A stretch of 20,625 nt of DNA from an uncultured Pirellulaceae bacterium (lineage in GTDB: Bacteria > Planctomycetota > Planctomycetia > Pirellulales > Pirellulaceae): contig CAMYKF010000520.1 in the NCBI GenBank assembly GCA_947258905.1, positions 1 through 20,625 of the forward strand. The letters are read 5' to 3'. The position numbers and the translations under genes are program-made. Shown here in pieces: positions 9,253-16,600 of this stretch (positions are counted from its first letter, which is position 1; every line of letters begins with the position of its first letter). The notes beneath the pieces are model-generated. The model ran no database searches, was not told the origin of the DNA, and worked only from the letters and a program-made list of their open reading frames with translations.

Positions 9253-9663
9253 GTTCGGGTTGTAAGGGATTTTCCAAAGAATCTCGTTGTAGGAGGCCGA
9301 ACATAGAAACACCAGAACCTGGCGGTCCGACCCATGCGCCTGATGGCGAAAGGGAATTCGCATTTGGCGTTGAGGACGCAGGATTCCGGTCGCGTGCCAA
9401 AGTGGACGAAAGGACTCGTCACTGCGGCGCGGCATTCTAGGAGGAGCCTTGGACAGCGTCTACATCACTTGTAGCCGCTGGAAACAGGCGGGCACGGCCC
9501 TTTGCCTTCTGCAATGCGAGAGCCAAAACCAGTCGTCGGGGCAATTCACCCATTGCCCGGGCGATACCAGAGGGCGACGCCTGAACACAACACAACTGGC
9601 CCGCGAATGCCTGTCATGTTCGTAAGGAACAACAGGCAAAAATACATCCAAGGGGGGAAACTA
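9253..9663. other. Divergent intergenic region
   Basis: These 411 bases separate the minus-strand LolA-like gene and the plus-strand lipoprotein gene, so both promoters should lie here. No convincing -35/-10 pair could be fixed by eye. An AGGAGG at 9439-9444 precedes a TTG-started 58-codon frame (9449-9625) that has no recognisable protein character. Confidence 0.5.
9650..9657 (+). promoter_or_regulatory. Strong Shine-Dalgarno of the lipoprotein gene
   Basis: AAGGGGGG just upstream of ATG 9664 at normal spacing. It is the clearest ribosome site in the window, suggesting high expression of this lipoprotein. Confidence 0.65.
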
Positions 9664-10806
9664 ATGTACTCGAAACTATCCGCAGGACTTATGTTGCTGG
9701 CGGTCGTGGCGCTGGTCGGTTGCCAGGTTCCAAAAATCCGATCTGGCCTGCCTGTCAGTCACAATCTGCCGCCAGCCCAGATGCTGGCCGAGCCCGGTCC
9801 CGGGGTCGGTGGACCTGGTCCTGGTGTGACTTCCCTGCAAGTCCCGCCGATGGGCGCAGGGGGGGGCATGCCCGGGGGCGGCGCTCCCTACGGCATGGTG
9901 GCTCCATCAACCGTTCAAATCCTGTTTGACCAGCCGCAAGGCATGCAAATCAACTGGGACGTTACCAGCATCGGCATGTTCGATTCCGTGCCGCTGGTCG
10001 TGCCGGGTCGCCAGAATTTCAATATGGGTGGCGTGTATCGACTGAGGGTCAGCAACATTAGCGGTCGCGAAGGCGTGGAACTGTATCCGACGCTGGAAGT
10101 TGCCCCGATGACACGCCGCACGGCTGCCTACCTGAGTCACTCGGCGGTTCCCATTCAGTTCACCGATGAGGACTTTGACCAGGTGATGGCTGGCAACTTT
10201 GTGACCAAGGTCATTTATGTTCCCGATCCCGAGTTCCAGGAACTGGCCCTGGCTGGCGTCGACACGCTGGTCAGCACCCGGCTTGATCCCGGTGTGGATC
10301 CGGTGTCCGAAGCTGATCGTCGCGGCAGCGTGCTGGCGATCGTACGCCTGGGTAACAAGGACCTTGGCATGCCTGGCAGCAACACTGACCTGGCCGTCTA
10401 TGGCGGTGGCATACCGGGCATGGGCGGCGGAGCCGCTGGTGGAGCTCCCGGTACCTCGAACTTCATCTCCGGTGTCACCGGCCCGAATTACGGCATGCCG
10501 TTTGTCGGTACGTCGATCGGATTGCCCGGCCCGCCGCATGTGCCGATGGGAGGTCCTGCCGGCCTGCAACGCTATTCGATTCACAACCATACGCCGCACG
10601 CCATCCCGGGCCCCACGCCCAAGGTCAACGTGCACGTCAAGCAATATCCTGGTCTGACGTATCCGCGACCTGCCGATACGGTTCTGATCAAGGAAAACAC
10701 GATTCGTCCGCCGCACTTCAATGCCCAGCCGCCGGCTGACATGGTGCACGGTACCATCCGCGACTGTGGCTACTGTGGCGGCAAGGGTTGTCCCAATTGC
10801 CGCTAG
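9664..10806 (+). CDS. Envelope lipoprotein with C-terminal CxxC-CxxC knuckle
   Basis: The protein has 380 aa. A type II signal peptide ends in L-V-G-C (C20). Then come a Pro/Gly/Met-rich linker (to ~75), a beta-rich module (~78-240) and a second Gly/Pro-rich region. The last 13 residues are C-G-Y-C-G-G-K-G-C-P-N-C-R, four cysteines at 368, 371, 376 and 379 (C-x2-C-x4-C-x2-C). That pattern is like half of a DnaJ-type zinc finger and may bind metal or form disulfides. The beta module shares Y-R-L-R-x-x-x-I-x-G, E-L/M-Y-P-x-x-E and V-T-K/R-V-I/V-Y with the next gene, so the two are paralogous there. Function is unknown; an envelope structural role is inferred. A terminator follows, so it is probably its own transcript. 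A run of eight G lies at 9859-9866 in the Gly-rich linker. Confidence 0.8.
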   Translation: MYSKLSAGLMLLAVVALVGCQVPKIRSGLPVSHNLPPAQMLAEPGPGVGGPGPGVTSLQVPPMGAGGGMPGGGAPYGMVAPSTVQILFDQPQGMQINWDVTSIGMFDSVPLVVPGRQNFNMGGVYRLRVSNISGREGVELYPTLEVAPMTRRTAAYLSHSAVPIQFTDEDFDQVMAGNFVTKVIYVPDPEFQELALAGVDTLVSTRLDPGVDPVSEADRRGSVLAIVRLGNKDLGMPGSNTDLAVYGGGIPGMGGGAAGGAPGTSNFISGVTGPNYGMPFVGTSIGLPGPPHVPMGGPAGLQRYSIHNHTPHAIPGPTPKVNVHVKQYPGLTYPRPADTVLIKENTIRPPHFNAQPPADMVHGTIRDCGYCGGKGCPNCR

Positions 10807-10835
10807 GCAATCAACCGCGCAACGTGACAAACAAC

Positions 10836-10880
10836 AAAGCCGCGATACTGCGTCGGATGCAGGCGCGGCTTTTGTTTATT
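10836..10880 (+). terminator. Rho-independent terminator after the lipoprotein gene
   Basis: AAAGCCGCG (10836-10844) pairs perfectly with CGCGGCTTT (10864-10872). The 19-nt loop contains a smaller CTGC/GCAG stem. TTTTGTTTATT follows the stem. It lies 30 nt after the lipoprotein stop and 35 nt before the next start, so the two paralogous genes are likely transcribed separately or with partial read-through. Confidence 0.85.
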
Positions 10881-10906
10881 CCACCGATTACTCAAGGCCG
10901 AACAGA

Positions 10907-12175
10907 ATGATGCGTAACTTCTCCGGAAATCAAAGTCATTTGAGAAGACTCTGGCTGCCCGGCCTGGTCGCTGTGGTCTTGCTGGCCAGTGTGTTCAACC
11001 AGCCCCTGGCTGCCCAGGAGTCCGCTTACGGTGGACAAAGTACGCGTCATTACCTGTACGATTACGGCATGCCGCCTGGCATGGTCGCTCACCGCAAAAT
11101 GTTGGCGCGGGAAGCCATGCAAGGCTACTTCCAGCCGATCCAGTTCGTGGGTCCCGAAGGCTGCGAAATCTCGGTGTTTTCCGAAGGCCTTTTTCAGCCC
11201 GTCGAACCCGGCGCTGCGGTTGCCGGCCTGCTGGTGGGACACATTTACCGCCTGCGTATCACGGGCATTCCCGGACATCCCGGCAAGGAAATGTATCCCA
11301 GCGTGGAAATCATCGGACGACTTTTTCCGCCACAGGGCCAGGAAGTCAAGTGCGCGATTCCAGTGCACATCCCGATGGACGACCTGCAACCGGCCATGGA
11401 TGGCCGACTGGTGACACGCGTCGTGTATCTGGAGAACCCGCGTACCGCGATTCCTGAACAACGGACTCCGGCCGACCAGCCGTTCTTTGACGTTGGACTG
11501 ACCGAAGACCCAATCCGGGTTGCTGAAAAATTCGGTCGCCCGATGGTGATTGTGCGGATCGGATCGCGTGTTCCTGATCAGGAAGAACTGGATGGATTCG
11601 GTTTCGGCACGCCGCCTCTCATGTGGTTCGAATCGGCCATGAATACGCCGGCACCACACAACGATCCGTTTAACAACGACCCGCTGGAAACCCTGCCACC
11701 AGGCGTTCCCAATGACTCGGCCCTTGACGTGAACGGCTACTCCGTGCAGCAGGTTGCCTGGCTGGAGCCAATCGATTCCGAAGAGCCCCAGGAACCGGCA
11801 CCAGCGCCCCGCGTAGCCGGCCCTGCGCGGCCGGTGGCCGATTGGGTACCACACAAGAAAACGGAACAACCACCTCAGCCTGCGCCACCAGCCGTGCAGA
11901 CTCCTGCCAATCCGATCCCGGCCCCGCAGACATCCGTGCAACCGACGCCTGACCAGGCACCATCGGTCGACTCTGCAGTGGACCCTGTGCCGCAATCCTG
12001 GTCCCTGGATGACAAGGGAGTGCAAAACAACACGGGACTGGAAGACGGCATTGTGCTGGCCGCTCGTATGGATGCCGCGCCAGTGTGGAGGCCAATCCCG
12101 AGCCGCCGCAAACCGAGGACTCGTTTCAAATTCCTCAACAAGTCGAGACGCCGCAGGTGGTGCCGAAAGTCGTAA
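10907..12175 (+). CDS. Secreted Pro-rich envelope protein, N-terminal part of a frameshifted gene
   Basis: In the first frame it has 422 aa. A signal peptide (M-M-R-N... to A-A-Q-E, ~1-43) is followed by Y-G-M-P-P-G-M-V and a beta module (~70-225) that is paralogous to the preceding lipoprotein (Y-R-L-R-I-T-G-I-x-G, E-M-Y-P-S-V-E-I, V-T-R-V-V-Y-L). A Pro/Gln/Ala-rich linker follows (~290-390). Beyond about nt 12085 the frame changes character to Arg/Lys-rich (R-R-K-P-R-T-R-F-K-F) and stops at 12175. The neighbouring frame from 12088 instead continues the Pro/Gln/Val-rich style. The last ~30 residues are therefore probably artefactual, and the gene continues as the next entry. Start ATG 10907 is followed at once by a second ATG; the ribosome site is weak (AAGG). 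Confidence 0.75.
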   Translation: MMRNFSGNQSHLRRLWLPGLVAVVLLASVFNQPLAAQESAYGGQSTRHYLYDYGMPPGMVAHRKMLAREAMQGYFQPIQFVGPEGCEISVFSEGLFQPVEPGAAVAGLLVGHIYRLRITGIPGHPGKEMYPSVEIIGRLFPPQGQEVKCAIPVHIPMDDLQPAMDGRLVTRVVYLENPRTAIPEQRTPADQPFFDVGLTEDPIRVAEKFGRPMVIVRIGSRVPDQEELDGFGFGTPPLMWFESAMNTPAPHNDPFNNDPLETLPPGVPNDSALDVNGYSVQQVAWLEPIDSEEPQEPAPAPRVAGPARPVADWVPHKKTEQPPQPAPPAVQTPANPIPAPQTSVQPTPDQAPSVDSAVDPVPQSWSLDDKGVQNNTGLEDGIVLAARMDAAPVWRPIPSRRKPRTRFKFLNKSRRRRWCRKS

Positions 12176-13212
12176 CGAATCCCGTCTTGCCGCAGCAGGT
12201 CATGCCCGAACCGTTTGTCCTGCCCGGCGAAAGTGTCGTGCCGATTTTGCCCGGCGGAGTCGATCCATTCGCCCATGCCGTGCCCATGCTGCAACCGTGG
12301 CCCGATGAGGTACTGATGGACGGCGGCGACCGCAGTCTGCAATCGCGAGTGCGTGAAGTCGGCGAGGGCTGGCAGGTCGACGGGCTGGATCCCGAAGACA
12401 CGATTGCCCACTTCGATACACTCGATGGCCAGCGGGTCGTGGAACCGAGCAACCGCGTACTGATTTACGCGCCCCGTTTTTCAGCCGTCCGCAAAATTGA
12501 CGGACTGGGACGCACTCGGTTCAATACGCTGACCAGTCGCCTTGGCGAGGAAATGGGCACGGTCGCTTCCAAACACACCGATTTTTCCAGCACGACCATG
12601 CAGAACCTGCAGCCCGGCCGGCACCAAAGCAATTTGCAGGCCAGCGGCATGGAAAACCGTACTGGTGGTGTGGTCGCCGAACAAACGATGCAGATTCGCA
12701 TGTTCGACGGCCGACTCAAGACGTTTGAAAACCTGCGACTGGTCCGCTCGGGCATTTTCGACAACCGCGAAAAGGGTCGCCTGGCAATCGCCATGGACCG
12801 CGCCAATTCCTGGGGCACTGCCCTGTCGGCACAGTCCACCGTCGACAAGGTGCTGACCATGGTTGCCAACAATGTCGACGAAGTGCTGGAGACCGTGCAC
12901 ATCAAGGCCGAAAGCAATTCGCAATTGCGATTGGTCAAGCTGGCTTCGACCGATGTCGCCAAGCCGGGTGACTATGTGGACTTTACGATTCGCTTCGATA
13001 ACATCGGTGCTCTGGCGATCGGCAATGTGACCGTGCTGGACAACCTGACGCCGCGACTGGATTACGTGCCCGGTTCGGCCGAGTGTTCGATTCCCGCAAA
13101 GTTTGTCCTTACGCCCAACGCCAGCGGCTCGAATACGCTGCGCTGGGAAATCGAACAACCGCTCGATGCCGGCACCGGCGGGATCATCCGTTTCCAGTGC
13201 CGTGTGCGATAG
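12085..13212 (+). CDS. C-terminal part of the frameshifted envelope protein, DUF11 domain
   Basis: This frame is open from 12013 and is protein-like from about 12088 (E-A-N-P-E-P-P-Q-T-E-D) to a TAG at 13210-13212, about 375 aa. After the Pro-rich linker it holds a middle region with V-L-I-Y-A-P-R-F-S-A-V-R-K, a phrase typical of planctomycete DUF11 proteins. It ends in a DUF11 domain (~last 95 aa: V-K-x-A-S-x-x-x-A-K-P-G-D-Y-V-x-F-T-I, V-T-V-L-D-N-L-T-P-R-L-D-Y-V-P-G-S-A). The frame has no ATG; GTG 12085 has no ribosome site and would overlap the upstream frame by 91 nt. The simplest reading is one ~767-aa gene in which a one-base loss or two-base gain near GTGTGG (12083-12088) shifted the frame. 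Confidence 0.72.
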   Translation: MEANPEPPQTEDSFQIPQQVETPQVVPKVVTNPVLPQQVMPEPFVLPGESVVPILPGGVDPFAHAVPMLQPWPDEVLMDGGDRSLQSRVREVGEGWQVDGLDPEDTIAHFDTLDGQRVVEPSNRVLIYAPRFSAVRKIDGLGRTRFNTLTSRLGEEMGTVASKHTDFSSTTMQNLQPGRHQSNLQASGMENRTGGVVAEQTMQIRMFDGRLKTFENLRLVRSGIFDNREKGRLAIAMDRANSWGTALSAQSTVDKVLTMVANNVDEVLETVHIKAESNSQLRLVKLASTDVAKPGDYVDFTIRFDNIGALAIGNVTVLDNLTPRLDYVPGSAECSIPAKFVLTPNASGSNTLRWEIEQPLDAGTGGIIRFQCRVR

Positions 13213-13225
13213 GGATTCAGATATC

Positions 13226-13465
13226 CTGATCGATATTGCCCTCTGTCTGCGCGGTGCGGGATGGATTTGAGCAGGCCCGGGTTTCCCCACCTGCCTTGCA
13301 TTGGTCCGTCAACGTCAGGATTGCGATTACGACGAGTTGTTTACTGCGCAAGGAGCCGACGGCAAGTTGCTGGCCACGCATGTGTTTGCACCTTTGAGTC
13401 CCGTGCTGAACGATTCGATCTTTGAATTCGATCTCGAGTTCAGGGACGGGCACTTCGTGAGGTAG
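13226..13465 (+). pseudogene. Remnant of the 3' end of a paralogue of the giant LEPR-XLL gene
   Basis: From 13331 to the TAG at 13463-13465 the sequence aligns without gaps to 17575-17709, the 3' end of the large gene. My hand count is 108 of 135 identical bases. It translates to D-E-L-F-T-A-Q-G-A-D-G-K-L-L-A-T-H-V-F then ...S-P-V-L-N-D-S-I-F-E-F-D and E-F-R-D-G-H-F-V-R. Many changes are at third codon positions, so the copy evolved as a functional gene before it decayed. Upstream to 13226 similarity continues with gaps (CTGATC...GCC...GTCT, TTTGAG..GCAGG, CCGTCAA). No start or upstream body remains. It begins 14 nt after the stop of the DUF11 gene. Confidence 0.8.
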
Positions 13466-13616
13466 CATTTGGACTGTCACGAAACAGCGCGCAACAATTC
13501 GCACGCACTCTGGTGTCATGGCTGATGGTTACCGCATAAATCAAATTCTGGCGTCATCTGATGAAATTTGCCGGCTAACCTGCAGACTGGCACGCAAATC
13601 GCTCCCGAACGTCGCA

Positions 13617-13637
13617 GCCGCCATTCTGCATGGCGGC
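13617..13637 (+). promoter_or_regulatory. Hairpin in the leader of the giant gene
   Basis: GCCGCCAT, a TCTGC loop and ATGGCGGC form a perfect 8-bp stem 40 nt before ATG 13678. No T-run follows. It may affect mRNA stability or initiation. An ATG inside the right arm (13630) is in frame with the gene, but it lacks a ribosome site. Confidence 0.5.
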
Positions 13638-13677
13638 GGTTCCAGGAGTTGCAAGATTGTCGACCGGGAGTTGCACC

Positions 13678-16600
13678 ATGATTCGCCGCGCAGGTTCTTT
13701 GACTCGTCTTTCCATCCAGGCCCCGGGACTCAAATTCGAAAAGCTGGAAGATCGTCGCCTGCTCGCTTCGACGTTATATGTCGACTTTGGATTTGGATTT
13801 ACCGATGGTCAGCTGGCAATGAACAATTCGACCAGTGCGGCCCTCAACGGCCCGATGGTGTTTCCGGGTGGCCATACCATTGTCTCGTTGACGGAAAACT
13901 TGCAGCAGTACAAAGACATTTATCCGGTTGATCGGGACAATAATAACATCGTCAGCGCGGCCGAAGCACAGTTGTTTGCTACTCAGGTTTTGACTGTTGT
14001 CGATCGCGTGTTGGAACCATTCGACGTTACGGTACGGCAGATCGATTCAGCGGATGTATTCGGCATCTCCGATGTTCTGTTCAGTACCGCGAATAATGAT
14101 GCCTACGTGGTTGCCGCCGGATTCTCCGATCACGACATCGATCATGCCAATTGCGGGGGTAGTTGCGAGGCACCGGGCTGGGCGGTCACCGACGCTGGCA
14201 ACCTCGAAGATAATGTCGGATTCGCATTCCTGGGTGAAGTGCTCGGCGACTTTGGCACAGAAGCCGGCAACTCAGACGATCCGCTACAGTTTGCGTTGCG
14301 AATGTGTGCAAGGAATATTCTGCACCAGGCCGGACACACGTGGGGCCTGAGGGACGTCGACGGTCAAGCGAGTGAACTGCTTACGCGGAGCAGCGTGATG
14401 GGGGTCGGCGAAAATACAACGTGGGGTGAGGACTTTTCGTTCTTCACACGTTACACAGTACCGACTCACGCTGTCGGCAGCGGAACCCAGAACTCGTTTG
14501 ATCTGATGAGCTCGAATGTCGGGCTGCGACCTGATTCGCCGTTTTATGTTACGGGAACCGGCGCCGCTGACCGGATCACCATCAACTCTGCCGGCGCGGG
14601 AAAGGTGAATATTGTCGTGCGACCCCATGTCGATGACTTTCAATATTCAATAGTCGCCGGACCGCCTCTTTACCTCCTGGATCAGGAAGTGCCCAACGGC
14701 ATTGTGGTGGAAGCAGGTTTTGCTGCCGACCTGATCGAAGTCTTGCCTTTCGTCACCGCGACCATTGAAGTGCGCGGGGGCGACAGTCTGAATCCAGGGG
14801 CACCAAGGGGCGATACCCTTGTGGGTCCAAATGTCGCAAACGACTGGATTCTCGATGGCAGGCAATCCGGGCAGCTCAACTCCCATGTCATGTTCAGCGA
14901 GATTAGACGCCTGGAAGGTGGGGTTCAGGTTGATACATTTGTGTCCTACGCAGGCAGCAGTGACATCACCCCGAGTGGCGGCAATGGGAATGATGTCTTT
15001 CATATCGCCGCGGGGATGCTAAATACGGTCTCGGGAGATGACGGCGATGATCTGATCATTCTCGACGGCGGACAAGTGCTGTATGGCATCGATGGCGAAC
15101 TCGGCCATGACACCCTCGACTTGTCCAATCTTGGTTCACAGTCGATCCACCTGGGGGAGTTCATTCAGTTCATCGAGGAAGGGTTCAATGGATCTCTGTC
15201 GACCGGTGAGCACTTTGACGGAATCAATGAGATTATCGGCAGCAATGCAGGGACCGACGATGAAATCCGCGGACTTGATCGTGACTCGGTGTGGACCATT
15301 GACAACAACAGTCATACCTACGCCACGGGCGGCCGCACCTTGTACTTTTCAAACTTTGAAGTGGTCAACGGGCGCGATCAGGCCGATCTGTTCAGCGTAC
15401 GAGCTACCAGCGCGCCTATCGAACTTAGGGGCCATGATGGTGATGACGTCTTCGCGCTGTCGTCTGGCGGACTCGACGGCAACGTTTCGTCCCTTTACGG
15501 AACGGTAGTTGTTGACGGTGGCAGCGGTCTGAGCCACCTGGCGGTGGTGGATACGAGCGGTTCCGACAACCACGATGTCGTGATCACTTCCAACTCGATC
15601 ACGGGCATTGCGCCCGCCGAGATTGTCTATACCGGAGATGTGTTTGATGTGCCGGGTACCTCCAGGGGCGTGTGGATTCTGGGCGCCGACGGCGAACCGG
15701 ACCACATCACCATCGAGTCTTTCCTGGCCACCAACACACTGAAGATCGAGACCCAGGGAGGCGATGACACCATCGACAGCCGCGGAACGTTGCCCGCCAA
15801 CATCATGCTCGACGGCGGCGAGGAAAGCGACCAGTACGTGATTGAATGGGCCAACCAACCCCACGTCGTGATGACTGGCGACAGCGGCCAGACCGGATTC
15901 GACAAGCTGACCGTCATCGGGCTGCCCGGCGGTAACAACATCGTTTCCCGACCGGGCTCGTTGACGCGGGGCAGTGAACAGATCCTTTACGGCGACAACA
16001 TCGAGTTGCTTGATCTGCGTACCGGTAACGGCATCGATGAGTTGACCATCAACGGCGCTAGCGCCCATGACATGCGTGTCTGGACCGGTGCCGATGCCGA
16101 CCGGGTCACCATCAACGATACGACCGGATTGCACAGCCTGTATGTGCGGACCAAATCCGGCAAGGATCGCGTGTTTGTCAATCGCACGCACGCCGGGACC
16201 CTGATGACCACCATCCACACCGGTACCGCCGGCGACTACATCTACGTGGGCTCAACCGCGCACGCAGATAACGGAAACCTGAGTCGCATTCAGGGCCGAG
16301 TCACAGCGATCGGTGGTGGCAACTCCGACGGTGAAGACCGCTTGTATATCAACGATCACGGCGCAACCGGGCCGTACGATTACCGCGTACATCCAGGCTG
16401 GGTGGTCAACTTGCCGGACGATGATTCGCCGGACCGCCCTGAATTCGCCGGTATCCGGTACGACGGATCGATGGAAGTCCTGCGGCTGGACGGCACCGAC
16501 CAGCAAAATACGTTTGAGGTAGTGCCCTCGTTCGACACGCGCTACATGATCAACGGTAACGGTGGTAACGACGATTTCCTGCGACTGGATGTTGATCCGA

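Noticed and set aside
9449..9625. 58-codon TTG-started frame behind an AGGAGG
   Set aside because: The ribosome site is good but the start is rare and the peptide shows no signal, domain or compositional sign of being a protein. Kept only as a note on the intergenic region.
9907..10830. Minus-strand open frame (307 codons) opposite the lipoprotein gene
   Set aside because: It has no domain or signal features and lies fully antisense to a well-supported lipoprotein gene with a strong ribosome site.
10892..12025. Long minus-strand open frame (377 codons) opposite the envelope protein gene
   Set aside because: It is antisense to a frame with a signal peptide and domain similarity, is rich in Arg/His/Gly/Trp, has no recognisable motif, and is explained by high-GC codon bias.
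12019..12035. Possible programmed -1 frameshift site at CAAAACAAC
   Set aside because: It does not fit X-XXY-YYZ in the coding frame, and a switch here would give an unnatural stretch before the good downstream sequence. The switch point that restores a coherent protein is about 55 nt later.
12481..13290. Minus-strand open frame (269 codons) opposite the DUF11 region
   Set aside because: The plus strand carries the DUF11 domain; the antisense product has a shadow-like composition.
15349..16218. Minus-strand open frame (289 codons) inside the giant gene
   Set aside because: It is antisense to the acidic repeat region, where Asp and Gly codons generate stop-poor complementary frames; no motif is visible.
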